A DNA stretch of 64,000 bases from Druceiella hillmani (taxonomy: Eukaryota > Arthropoda > Insecta > Lepidoptera > Hepialidae): positions 25,711,001 through 25,775,000 of the forward strand of contig JAYKKI010000015.1 in the NCBI GenBank assembly GCA_039881145.1, in the 5' to 3' direction. A program made the translations under genes and the position numbers. The number at the start of each line of letters is the position of its first letter. The stretch's first letter is position 1. This document shows, in pieces, positions 51,835-63,760 of the stretch. The notes under the pieces are model-generated. The model was not told the origin of the DNA, did not search any database, and saw only the letters and a program-made list of their open reading frames with translations.

Positions 51835-52025
51835 TCGCCGTGGTGTATTGGATTGGCAAGGCTTACGACCTAGGACGACGCGGTGCACTACGAGAATCTG
51901 GGTTCAATTCCCGGCCGCTCGTTGAGCGGAAGTTCGATTTCGATTCGATTCGGACCGGTGTTCTGATTGACTGTAAGAAATTCCTCTCGTAGCAATAAGT
52001 CCGCCATTTGTATCAATTAGATATA
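51835..52025 (+). mobile_element. tRNA-derived SINE, copy 1
   Basis: The head CGCCGTGGTGTATTGGATTG contains an A-box-like TGGTGTATTGG (51841-51851). About 50 bases on is GGGTTCAATTCC (51900-51911), a clear B box, followed by CGGCCGCTCGTTGAGCGG, which can pair as an acceptor-like stem. A tRNA-unrelated tail (GGTGTTCTGATTGACTGTAA, CGTAGCAATAAGTCCGCC) ends near 52025. The anticodon arm is not intact, so it is not a tRNA gene. The tail matches the 3' end of LINE-D. Confidence 0.8.
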
Positions 52026-55000
52026 TTAAAATAGAGAAATGAAATAAATTTTCAGATTGTTGATAATCACAAAGAGGAATATAGAATCTAGTCATTTTAC
52101 CACTTAGGAGATTTTCTTATCTTTATAATAGTATTATGCCAACACCATCTTGGTGATGACGTAAAATTTAGTAACCCTCTATCATTATCAGAAAGCCTAA
52201 TCCTTGCAGGATATTCTCCTCTTAACTTCACTTTTTTGGAATGAACTAATTTATTTCTATTAGAAAATTATACACACAACAATGTTTAAATTTACAAAGA
52301 TATTCAATTCATGTAATAATACCCAATCCAGAAAGTTACACACTTCAATGTCCGGGGAGGAATAGAAATATAGTTAAAAAAATAAACCAAAAAATAAGTA
52401 GGGCTCAAATGTTATTATACCCTTCCTCAATTTTTGCTTATATGTAACAATTTTTCTAGACTTTGGGTCCATTTTTTCGGTCAAGGTAGTAATGTCAAAT
52501 TTCTCAAACAGAAAGCAAACGAAAAACGAAAATTTTCGAAATAGATTCTTAAAAAAATTTACATGAATATTTTTTAAAATAACGTCAAATTTAAAATAAA
52601 ATATCTCGTGTTTCTGTTAATTTTTTGGCGCCTTTTTTAACATGTTTGTAAGTAGGTAAATATTCTTATTCCGTATAGACCAGTTTGTCGTCTCGGTAAT
52701 AAGATATAAATTAAGTTCCCACCACAATTAGTCACGTTGCAAATAAACATTTTGTCTTCAGTCTATGAGTTCGGTTAAAAAATATAAATCATAACTCAGA
52801 AACTATCAAAAATCATTCAACATACATGGGGATGTTTCGGAAAGGCCTCGATATTCTCTACTTCTGTACTTCCGTTTGACATAGTTTTTTGTGATACCTC
52901 TGTTTAAGTGCGTTTTTATTTGCCCCAATTTTTTAGAGAGATTGATACTATTGTATGAGATACTATTGTAAAATATATTCTAAGACCAGTTAATTAAAAT
53001 AAGCGGAAGTCATTTGCAGAACGAAGGCTCTCGTCTTCTTATCGTGTATTTGCCTATCTCGATTTATCTATCTCCATTAATTTTTTTTTTATAAAATACT
53101 TCCTATATTCTTATCCGTTTGAAAATTCATATTCTCTGAAAAAATTATATTTACATTTTATTATAACCAAAAAGTACAAAAAAATTAAAGGGATGAATTA
53201 CAAAGGTTTACAATAAATAACTGTGAGTAATTACATTGAATGCCTTCCAATATTTTTAAAGAAGTCATAAAGATTAAAGTGTTAAATAATGAGTTTTCTT
53301 CAATCATTTTAATTATTAGTTTAAGTTCTTAATAATTTTGTGGATAAAAGTGCTATATTTCATCAAAATTAAGGGCAATGTCATAATTCCAGGGTGGTCT
53401 GCAATCCACGTAGCACATGCCATATGGCATACCCGTCACAGTTGGTATGCGTGCAATAGTCCAATTACAGCAAACATTTCAATAATAGAAGAGGAATTCT
53501 ACATTCATATTTCGGTATTTAAAAGATTATCCTGTAAAACCCATAATTAAACTTTAGGTTACTAACTGTCTTATCGTTTTTAGAAGTAAATATCTAAACT
53601 ACACGCAAGCAAACATTTAAAGTTAAATATTACTAGTAACCTTATTGACTGAAAATTTAGAAAAAAAGTTAAGTGTATTTAATAGCTTTCAATTTTTTAA
53701 CAATATTAAATATCGAATGAACGAAGATAGTAAAAAAATCACAATTCCCATCGATATTTTATTTTTTGGATAACATAAAATATCGCTAAATATATGTTTC
53801 TTATTTTTTTCAACACATATCAATAATACAATTCAATGATAATAATCTAGTAAAGCGGTCAGATTAAGCAAGAACTTCACTCCTCTACAAAATGGATGAT
53901 ATGTAAGGATTAATGGATTAACGTGATGTACAATGTCTCTGCATGATTAGTGTTTACTCCAAAATCCTCGTTGGTACTTGAAAAAAGGATTAAATGAAAC
54001 TATTGACTTTCAAGTAAAATTTAAGCAATTAAAAAGCTAATGCCGAGATCATGGTTAAAATTTCAAATGGTTCTTTTAAACTGTAAATTTGAAATAACTT
54101 TTTGTATTCCTGAAATTGCAAAGTAGTTTAATAATATTAATAGTGAAATGTAGCAAATATATGAGTTAAGCGAGTCTATTATAAGAAGTTAAAGAAATTA
54201 TATATTAATTTTCTATACACAAGTTTAATCAATAAAATAATTTATTTCGCTTGAGGTTTATAGCAATATTAAATTGGGATTTTTTACAAAAAAACCACAT
54301 CAACATTTAAATGCATAAAATAAAATGTAATAAAAATTTCATTTTTTCGATCACGGTGGAAGAAACATCATAATAGGCGAATACAGCGAATTGAAATTTG
54401 AAAAGTGGGCACTTTCATTCGCTTCATTTTTCGTAAATCTTGTTGTAAACCGTATTATAAAAAAAATTTTATATTGCCACATTAGAACATTTTTCACAGT
54501 AAGCTTTTCAAAATCTCAGCAATTTAGTTATTTTGTCATTGCGAATAAAAGATGAAAGGGGGATATCGGTGAGTACTATAAATATTCACGGTACTATTGG
54601 TACGGTTTATTTTTTAAGTATAAAATGTTTATTTCTTTTTAAATATGAAAGACTTTAAGGCAAATATTTCGCCGTATATGAAAATTAAATATCTCTGCAC
54701 GAAAATTAAGCTGACTCCATATTTGTTCATTCGTCAACATTTATTATATTATATTACGAAAGCGAGTTAAATCTATAGTAAAAAATTATCATTAATTCAT
54801 GAGTATTCTATGAACTTAAACATTTAAAATTGTAAGTTTTGAATCTAAATACAATTGAGAATAAAACTGTAATTCGAAATACAAACGAGATATGGCATTA
54901 TGATTAAATAAATAAATACTGTGGGATTGTGTGAAATGCCGTGGGATTGAACATTATTGTCCGTCCTGTATTTAATATCGCATATTTATATACTGATTGT

Positions 55001-55742
55001 CAAGAAATATAATGCTAATTTCATATCATTCAAGTACGTTTAAGGAAATTAAACTATTTCCCAGCGTCTCGTCCATATTCATAAAGTTCCCACAATTTAA
55101 GAAAATGTTTAACCCAAACACAAGATTTTCTTAGGAAGATTTTCAAGTATTTGCTTATAATTAATATATTATTGTTAGTATTCACATATAAATGGTGTAT
55201 ATTATTATATAAATATTAAGAATCATGAAATATAGTTTTCTAAGTATAAATTTCAAACAATCTTTAAGACATTTTGCATCTTTATAAATTATTGTTACTT
55301 TCAGAATTTCGTAAATTCCCGTCATATTTTCATACTGTTATATTTTTCCACCACGTACTTATTTAATTTATTTTTCATTATTTTATCATCCTAAAAGCCA
55401 TATAAATTACATAGATATTGTGGAGGTTAAATTATACAATAAAAGATATATGTAACGGCAAAGAATGACGTAAACGGCAAAATTAAAACAAATAATAGGC
55501 TATTTGAATAAGCACTGAAAAATCGAAAGAAGTATATGTAATAATATGGAAGCGACAAATATCGGTTTTAATTTTTTTTTGTTTGATCTATTTGGGGAAA
55601 ATTCAATAAATTTCAGAAACAAATGGTTTAAAGAGAGAAATTTGCAGAAATGTTCAACCATTTCAGCAACCGAAAAACCTAGATTTCTTTTCATGCTCAA
55701 ATCAACAACAACAACAATTACAACTACGCCAACGAGATTAAG
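52026..55742. other. Gene-poor AT-rich stretch
   Basis: No gene is seen over 3.7 kb. About 52420-52960 has the look of a dispersed repeat (CATAACTCAGAAACTATC; a TACTATTGTATGAGA pair at about 52947-52971) but no second copy is in the window. A (CAA)n-like run at 55701-55716 precedes the hexanucleotide array. Confidence 0.4.
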
Positions 55743-57185
55743 ATGACGATTAATAGTAATAATAATAGCAATAGTGATAGTGGCAGTAATAGTAATAGTG
55801 ATAGTGATAGTGATAGTGATAGTGATAGGGATAGTGATAGTGATAGTGATAGGGACAGTGATAGCGATAGCGATAGCGATAGCGATAGCAATAGCTACAG
55901 CGATAACGACAGTAATAGCGACAGCAACAAAAATAGTAATAGTAATGGTAATGATAATGGCGATGGCGATGGCGATGGCGATGGCGATGGCGATGGCGAT
56001 GGCGATGGCGATGGCGATGGCGATGGCGATGGCGATGGCGATGGCGATGGCGATGGCGATGGCGATGGCGATGGCGATGGCGATGGCGATGGCGATGGCG
56101 ATGGCGATGGCGATGGCGATGGCGATGGCGATGGCGATGGCGATGGCGATGGCGATGGCGATGGCGATGGCTATGGCTATGGCTATGGCTATGGCTATGG
56201 CTATGGCTATGGCTATGGCTATGGCTATGGCTATGGCTATGGCTATGGCTATGGCTATGGCTATGGCTATGGCTATGGCTATGGCTATGGCTATGGCTAT
56301 GGCTATGGCGATGGCGATGGCGATGGCGATGGTGATGGCGATGGTGATGGCGATGGTGATGGCGATGGTGATGGTGATGGTGACGGTGATGGTGATGGTA
56401 ATGGTGATGGTAATGGTGATGGTATTGGTGATAGTAATAGTGATAGTAATGGTGATATTAATGGTGATAGTAATGGTGACAGTAATGGTGATAGTAATGG
56501 TGATAGTAATAGTGATAGTAATAGTGATGGTAATAGTGATGGTAATAGTGATAGTAATAGTGATAATAACAGTAGTGTTAATAGTAATAGTATTAGTAAT
56601 GGTAATAGTAATATTAAAAGTAATAGTAACGGTAGTAGTGCTGGTAATAGTGACAGTAACATTAACAGTAATAGTAATAATAATAGTAATAGTAATAGTA
56701 ACAGTAATAGTAATAGTAAAAGTAATAGCAATAGTAATAGTAGTAGTAGTAATAGTAATAGTAATAGTAATAGTAATAGTACCAGTAGTGGTGCTGGTAA
56801 TAGTGATAGTAATAGTGAAAGTAATAGTTATAATGATATTGATAGTAATATTGATAGTAATAGTGATAGTAACAGTGATAGTAATATTGATAGTAATAAT
56901 GATAGTAATAGTGACAGTAATAGTAGTAGTAATAGTATTACTAATAGTAATAGTATTAGTAATAGTAATGGTAATAGTAATATTAATAGTAATAGTAACA
57001 GTAGTAGTGCTGGTAATAGTGATAGTAATAGTAAAAGTGATAGTGATAGTAACAGAAATAGTAATCGTAATAGTAATAGTAATAGTATTGGTAATAGTAA
57101 TAGTAATAGTAATAGTACCAGTAGTAGTGCTGGTAATAGTGATAGTAATAGTGCTGATAATAATGATAGTAATAGTAATAGTACT
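55743..57185 (+). repeat. 1.44-kb hexanucleotide array with block structure (GATRGY family)
   Basis: The array is built of 6-bp units in ordered blocks: mixed GATAGT/AATAGT/GATAGC units, then 35 perfect GGCGAT units (55959-56168), 23 perfect GGCTAT units (56169-56306), GGCGAT alternating with GGTGAT, and a long degenerate stretch of AGTAAT/AGTGAT/GGTAAT units to about 57185. Being a multiple of three, it leaves two plus frames open for 485 and 506 codons (Asp-Gly/Asn-Ser and Met-Ala/Ile-Val repeats) and a 142-codon Leu/Ser-Pro frame on the minus strand. These are by-products of the repeat; no non-repeat coding sequence, splice site or promoter supports a protein. The right end abuts a PLE-like terminus. 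Confidence 0.95.
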
Positions 57186-57300
57186 ATTGAATATATTTGA
57201 CGTTAATTTTGTAGAAACTCATTTTTCACAATTAAATGAAACTACGCGATCGAGTATTATTTCTACTTTCTTTAAGTTCTTTACCACTACCTAGGTTACG
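57186..57300 (-). mobile_element. Penelope-like terminal fragment, copy 3, joined to the hexanucleotide array
   Basis: It matches the 41.8-kb right end and the 8.75-kb copy through ATTGAATATATTTG, TTTTGTAGAAA, CACAATTAAATGAAACTACG, GTATTATTTCTACTTTC and TTTACCACTACCTAGGTTACG. On the minus strand it starts inside the hammerhead region: the cleavage triplet reads GTA where copy 2 has GTC, and the GAAAC box is changed to GTAAC. The CTGAAGA core is missing. Its 3' end, ...CAAATATATTCAAT, passes directly into the hexanucleotide array. Confidence 0.6.
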
Positions 57301-57567
57301 AATGTAGTATTTAGTTTTTACGGGATATTTCTTGAGTTAAACATAGGAAAATATGAAGTATACATCATAAAATACATAAATTTACATTAAATTGTGATCA
57401 TATGAAACTTTGTATCAACGTACAAACAGTATTTATGTGGATAATTTCTTATTAAATAGTTTTATTAGTTGTATTCAAATCAATGTTACGATGTACTTAC
57501 TAATAAAACAATTTTATTACGCAAAATTGTTTACAGATTTCAGCAATATATTAGGGATATTGGAAAG
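57301..57567. other. AT-rich stretch, nothing seen
   Basis: No gene or repeat recognised. Confidence 0.45.
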
Positions 57568-57737
57568 TCAGAGAAACATATATTAGATTAACAGTTAATG
57601 AATCTATCATTTAAGTTCATTTATGCCAGTTCACGTAACTCATTTAGCTAAATTGAATATATGACTACCCCATACGCTAGCATTGATGAACTTAAATGGC
57701 GGATTCATTATCTGTCAACCTAATATGTTTTTCTGCC
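57568..57737. repeat. MITE-like long inverted repeat
   Basis: The left arm 57568-57621 (CAGAGAAACATATATTAGAT, GTTAATGAATCTATCATTTA, AGTTCAT) and the right arm 57685-57737, read in reverse (CAGAAAAACATATTAGGTTG, GATAATGAATCCGCCATTTA, AGTTCAT), match over about 53 bases with roughly 80% identity and one 2-bp gap. A spacer of about 63 bp separates them. No transposase and no clear target-site duplication are seen. Confidence 0.7.
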
Positions 57738-58681
57738 ACCGATGGTTATAAAATGTATCTGGTTCTTGGTTGTTGCCTGAGCAGTTTATGAATCAATGAA
57801 CCATATTCCCTGTGACATACCTGACCTACCTATGGCCATTCCAAAATAACAACTGGCCAAGTGGTATCAGTTACTTGAGTCCGTCTTTTGATTGTAAAGT
57901 GAATCAACTGGTATTTTAGCTTGACGCCAAAGATTTCTGCTCCCTTTATAGTTTGTGTGTATCTTCACTCCGTTGTAATATATAAATCGTTCATTTGGTT
58001 GGGGTACCGGTCTTAGCTTCGCGATTTATGGTGGGTTAAATAGTTTTCTTTAAAGAGAATATAAATACATACATGTATATCCGCACAACGCGACAAAATA
58101 CCAAGTTTTTACCTGTAGATGGAATGATAGAGAGATACAAGTTTGCAAAAATTAAGTAGAAATTGTAGCAGAAAATAAATTAATAGAAATACTTGGTGAT
58201 GCGCCAGGATATATATATTTAATGTAGCTACACATATATTATTTTAGATGATTGTAACTGCTTTGATTAGGCAATATTAATGTTATAATTTGAGAAAAAA
58301 AATTAAAAATTTACTAGGAAATGACATTTAAGTATTAATGTCATAATTTTTAACCTATTAAAAATAATTACGAAATTAAATATTTTAACGTTTTTCTCTA
58401 TATTTATTTAAGGGAATCAATTATATTTAAAGGGAATCAATTTTAATTTAGTTTTGAATTCATTTTATACATTTTATTTTCAGCGTGGTATGTTCTCACA
58501 ATATTATATATTTAAATGTATATTCCCACAATAGGGACAAAGTAATAGTCGATAATGTGAATGTAATTTTGTTTGGCATCGAATTTAGTGACTTTTTTCC
58601 TAATTTTCAATCTACAATTAAGGCATGTTTATTTAACTTCAACTTCTTTTTTTACCAAATTCATTGTAAATAACAACTGAG

Positions 58682-58686
<5 letters not shown>
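57738..58686. other. Non-genic stretch
   Basis: The first 300 bp is slightly GC-richer than average without a coding signal. AAGGGAATCAATT is duplicated at about 58410-58442. Confidence 0.4.

Positions 58687-58742
<56 letters not shown>
58687..58742. repeat. (TA)n microsatellite
   Basis: Pure TA of about 55 bp. Confidence 0.95.
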
Positions 58743-58746
<4 letters not shown>

Positions 58747-59459
58747 CCGTGATTCAAAGCCTACTGAGCAATTTTATTCTATCTAATGTTAATCTCTATT
58801 TCTATTTTCGTTCAGAAACAATTGGAACACGTGTCGAGTCCCCGCTTAATGGCAATATGCCTTATTTGTAAACAGGGCAAGCAATTAGACCTAGAATGTT
58901 AACCTTGAAATGGATTATCCGGTCTATTGAGATTGTTTCTATAACATGTTATATTATGTAGGTATGTTACAGATTATATCATATAACACATGTACGAAAA
59001 ATAATCTCTTATGTTCCCTTATCCGCTTTGTAATTTTGCTTAAATTAATTCGGAGTTACGCTTAGGCGTGAATTGTCCATTTCATTCCTTTTTTTGTAAT
59101 TTAACACAAACTACTTGCCCTATTTTAAAAAAGTCAGAATCTGAATATAATAGATAAAGTTAGACATTGTTTTGTTTTAGATATTATAGTTAGTTTTAGT
59201 TTCACTTTAAAATTTATGTCTGCAATACATACGATTTAGTATTGACAAAATCATATTTTAAAAGTATTTTAACAAATTTATTTTATTTATTGAACCTATT
59301 ACTTATTTAGGTAACCTATTCGTAATGATAATAAAAATAATGGTCTAACAAAGTTTCAACTTTTAGACTAAATATGAATACAAATGCACACAAGAATTAC
59401 AAAAGATGACGATGCATTTAGATTTTACTTTCACTTATAAGAAAAAAATCACACTCTGG
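58743..59459. other. AT-rich stretch; LINE-C 3' flank
   Basis: No gene is seen. The part nearest 59459 is probably LINE-C 3' UTR. CAATAAATAAAATAAA-type runs on the minus strand at about 59280-59310 could be its tail. Confidence 0.4.
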
Positions 59460-60475
59460 TGCGATTGTGATCAGGTTGATTAACTGAAGAGTTCCGACAT
59501 AATTCGGTTCAAGAGGGTGGCATGGCACAAATGTTGAGTGGATGACGAAGAATGGAAGTTTACACAATAATACAAGGCATATTTCCATTTAATAGTTGGA
59601 AGATAAATTTCATGAGCGCATCATCTCTTCTTATTTGTAAGGAATGGAGATCTAGCATACCCAAGATGAAATAGGTAGGAAATAATAAGGGTAAGTAACC
59701 GTACTCTTTCATGTGCACATATCGGAGGAACACTTTTTGAATACTTGCAGTCATTAAGTTGTACGCGGCTGCGTTTGGGCACCAAACAATGGAGCTGGAT
59801 TCTAATTGCCTTTGCACTAATGATGTGTATGGTAGGTTAATTAATAAAATGAGCTGACACTCCTTTGAAATATGCAACACGAATCCAAGTTTTGGAAACG
59901 ATTTTGCACATCTGCCATATGCCTACGAAACGTCAATTGCGAATCAATCTGAATCCCAAATTAACGACTTCGTCTAGACGATGCAGTGTGTAGTATCTAA
60001 CTGTTTATTCGTATTTAATAGGATCGTGTGCTCGGCTGTAACTTACTATTGAATATTTGCGTTAAGCCTTAAGCTACTTGCTGTGCTTCCATCAATGACG
60101 GTACCGATGTCACGCTGCAACTGTTTGCCTTTTGCTACACTATTAACGATTGTATATAGCTTCATGTCACCTGCGAATAACAAACAACGTGCAATCGTCA
60201 CCGCACAATTAATATCGTTTACTAGAATATTGAAATGTAGAGACACAATATTCAAATCTTCATTTCGAGACTCACTCCCGATCGTGCAAAGTAGGTCTCG
60301 GATGTAAAGTTACCCAGTCGTACGTATTGCTTCCTACATGCAAGATATGGAGAGTAAAATTGTGAAAGTGGAACGGAGAACCTACCTCACCAAACCGATT
60401 TAGTAAGATATCTTTGTCTATACGATCACAAGCTTTTTGTCTTTCAATCGTGTAGAGTTTAAAGAAATTTTTCAT
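59460..60475 (-). mobile_element. LINE-C: degenerate non-LTR retrotransposon, RT part only
   Basis: The minus strand carries an RT from motif A to the C-terminus in several frames. Visible are ERQKACDRIDKDILLNRFG (normally 'DFxKAFDxVxH' region, 60460-60380), NDINCAVTIARCLLFAGDMK (about 60200), where the catalytic pair ADD has become AGD, a thumb block QRQLESSSIVWCPNAAAY with VFLRYVHMKEYGY (59820-59700) and LDLHSLQIRRDDALMKF. The frame ends in a stop near 59560, with related sequence to about 59460. The endonuclease and RT fingers are absent: a 5'-truncated, mutated copy. Its motifs differ from LINE-A and LINE-B, so it is a further family or subfamily. Confidence 0.85.
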
Positions 60476-60740
60476 AACATGAGTTATAAAATTAGTAATT
60501 ACATATAAATTTTACATATAAGAAATCGATCTTATTTTACCTTCGCATTCTTTTTCTGTGCCTTTGTCGTTTTTCTATTGAATTTCACATAATTCTTATT
60601 GTTACATGTCCCATATGTTAATCAAGTGATAATTTTGGTGTTTGCATTTTAATGGCAACAATCTTTATCTTACACATATTATTTTTCCACACACAGTCGT
60701 GAAAGAATAATCTTTGCCCTCACTGCCTAAAACATTCTAC
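60476..60740. other. AT-rich stretch, nothing seen
   Basis: No gene or repeat recognised. Confidence 0.45.
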
Positions 60741-60805
<65 letters not shown>

Positions 60806-60817
60806 TATACACACATG

Positions 60818-60853
<36 letters not shown>

Positions 60854-60863
60854 CATATATATA
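60741..60863. repeat. (TA)n microsatellite with CACATG break
   Basis: About 120 bp of TA, interrupted by ATACACACATGTAT and GTA/ACA steps. The two sides of the CATG centre form an imperfect palindrome. Confidence 0.95.
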
Positions 60864-63244
60864 GGATTAATAAGATCACTCACGCGCTCGTCTTTCCATT
60901 TGTTTATCTGAACTTTTTTCTCAAAAACGATTTGTCGTAAAAATTCAAATTTGGCGTAATGATAAAGCATAGGAAACCGCATAGTTATCGGGAAATATGC
61001 AATATTTGTGTCTGTTAGAGTTATATTGATTAATATATTTAACTGTATTTAAGAAAATGTTATCAATATTTGAAAATATTTTAATGGAAATAGACTATTT
61101 TCAAAAACCAGTAAATATTCAAATATGTCTAAATGTTTCCGGAACCCTCGTAGTTTGAGTTCTACTTCGGTTTACAGGTTGGATTGGTTTACAAATTTAC
61201 TAATAAAAATATTATTATGACTACGGGTAACCTTAAAAACTTGACAATTTATTAACGGGACAAACTCTTACAATCAATCATAACGCAATATATGTTAAAT
61301 ATTAGAATCTTAGCAGATTACGAATAATATAAACAAATAAAAAAAAATATTAATCAGGCAACAAAATTATTATGTATAAATATACTGAAAGGCCTGGGAG
61401 AAAGTTATAATTTAAAAAATGGCTGTAATTCAGTAAATTGACTTGAACGGTAATACGACTTGAAACAACTTTTGAATGGCTAAAATGAAGGAAATTTTTT
61501 CTTCATATCAATGAAACAATAATTTCATAGTGGCCTTAGTTCTTGCATATACTCGTAATTAGCGAAGCGATTAATGTGTTTAAAGAAAGCGTGAAATAAT
61601 AAAGTTTAAAATTTCTGAAACATTTCGGCCAAAATTTGTTTCTAAGAACTTTCCACTTTATTTTCAATTCACCATATATACACAAATATCAACGGTTCCT
61701 TTTAAATATCGGGTGGCTTGTAATACTAGGAGCATGTGAACGTAAAACGAGCATAACATTCGCCCCGTAACTAAGTCGGGTGTTTTCGCGAAATGCACCG
61801 CACATATTGTTATGTATGTTACTTTAGGGTTAAAGGTATAATGGAAAGTGGGTAAAGTACTTCTTATTTCATATTCATATTCATATTCATACACATATTC
61901 AAGTTAATATAGGTTTATTATATATCTGGCAAATTTCCGGTTGCTAAAATTTGTAAGAAATATTGTTTAGTTTGTGCCATTTTTTATATATTCAATATTG
62001 TGGTATTAATTGTACAGTAGTGGTGGTGTATGTGAGTTGTTCGGTCTTATTAAAAGTTTCTTCACGGCGTCAAGAATTTAAAAATAAAAAAAAACAAGTG
62101 AAGTAGACCAATATTTAAGAATTTTAATGGCGAATATATTGAAATTAAGTTTACGATCTCTCCTTAAGTCTATAATACGACTTTATAATGTTTCGAATAA
62201 TTGTATTCTTATAATTTATTATGTATGTTTGGAAACTGAAAATCTCTCACTTATATAGATTCCTAAAAAATAACAAAAATATTTTTATTCATATGTGATT
62301 CCACTATTTCTGTGAAAATATTTTTATGATGTACAAATCAGAATACATGACATTATTTAATTGCAAATATGTACGTTAATCACGAAAAAACATATTTTTT
62401 AAATCAATCCAATATATTTTTTTCCAAATAATATAGAATCAAGTTATTCGGAAGCAATAAAACGAATTGCTGGGATGAAATTAATACTTGAGACGTTTTA
62501 GTTTGATTAAAACAATATGAAGAAATATTTTGCCGAGAGTCATATTATATGTGATCAATTACGGCTCAAAAATAATATATCGTCTTAAAATCCATAAAAA
62601 CATACTATTTAGGGAAATAAATTTATGATTAAAAGATGCTGTTCTTTAGTTTCGATTGAGTTATTACTTATTTTGTCTATTCAATTAAACCGATTACAAA
62701 AATGAAGTAAAATGCTTCAACTGATTCACTAATATTAATTAAAAAATTAAAGTGTCGCAATAATAACAATTCCACGTGGAGGTTCGCTATAATAACGTAC
62801 TATCAACATGAAAAATTATGGAATTGTGTCGAAAGTAGTGAAACAGTTGATTTGAAAGACTATTTAAAGGTGGGAACAAAATTAATTTGTTAGTTGACAC
62901 ATCACTTTATGTTCACATTCGAGAATCTCATACTGGAAAAAGTTTGGAATAATCTGGCATGTGCTATGGATGATGCCATGCTATCACGCCCTGTCGGGTT
63001 GTTTAAGATCTGTTTATGACAACTTTTCTGGAAAGTCAAAATATAGAAGACTACGCCAACCGAATTATCTAATTTTGCAGTAGATAACAAATGACTTGTA
63101 TGAATGTTACTCTCCAGTCTATTAAAATCATACAAATCAGTGATCATAGAGATCAAGGCCTCAGGTATGAAAATAAATGTGAATTCGGTCAATAGTAAAA
63201 ATTTTACAAGACATCTGAAAAATTGATAACGATAGCAAAGCGTC
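60864..63244. other. Gene-poor AT-rich stretch
   Basis: It contains a small (ATTCAT)n array at 61870-61892. At 61664-61894 and 62902-63192 minus-strand frames of 76 and 96 codons occur without recognisable motifs. No gene called. Confidence 0.4.
61870..61892. repeat. (ATTCAT)n short hexanucleotide repeat
   Basis: About four units of CATATT/CATTCA type. Confidence 0.85.
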
Positions 63245-63760
63245 GCCGTCGTGTCAGCTCAGTAAGTCAGTTCTCAGTAAGTCGGCTCTGGAAGTCAGTC
63301 GGCTTACGTAGTCATTCAATTCTGAAAGTCAGCCAATTTTGGAAGTCAGTCGGCTCAGATATTCGGTCCGGTCAGTTTTTCAGTCGGATCAGTTATTCAG
63401 TCGACTCAGGAAGTTAGTCGGTGCAGGAAGTCAGTCGGCTCAAATATTCAGTCAGCTTAGTTATTTAGCAAGCTCAATTATTTAGTGGGCTCATTTACAA
63501 AATCGGCTCAGTTATTAAGTTGGCTCAGGAAGTCAGTCGGCTCTGGAAGCCAATTGGCTCTAGAAGTCAGTCGGCTTAGAAAGTCATTCGGCCCAAAAAG
63601 TCGGCTCAGGAACTCAGAATTAGCTTAGTAAGTCAGTCGACTCAAGCAGACAGTCGGTTCAGGCAGTTAATCAGCTCAGGCAGACAATCGACTCAGACAG
63701 ATAGGCGACAAAGGTAGATAGTCAGATCAGTACGTCAGTCAGCTCAAGCAGTCAAATCGA
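63245..63760 (+). repeat. 17-bp minisatellite, about 30 units
   Basis: Units of 17 bp follow each other almost without gaps, for example AAGTCAGTCGGCTCTGG, TATTCAGTCGACTCAGG and CAGACAGTCGGTTCAGG, with core CAGTCGGCTCAG. Three unit types, told apart by their first four bases (AAGT, TATT, CAGA or CAGT), occur in runs. Two or three units have indels (about 63600-63630). The period is not a multiple of three, so it does not encode a repeat protein, and the open frame at 63223-63417 is incidental. Confidence 0.9.

Noticed and set aside
51835..51925. tRNA gene
   Set aside because: A and B boxes are present but the anticodon arm does not fold properly, and a tRNA-unrelated tail shared with another copy follows, so it is a SINE.
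55743..57294. Open frames of 485 and 506 codons (Asp-Gly/Tyr-Gly and Met-Ala/Val-Ile repeats) and a 142-codon minus frame (Leu and Ser-Pro)
   Set aside because: They are produced by the hexanucleotide period. There is no unique coding sequence, splice site or promoter at either end.
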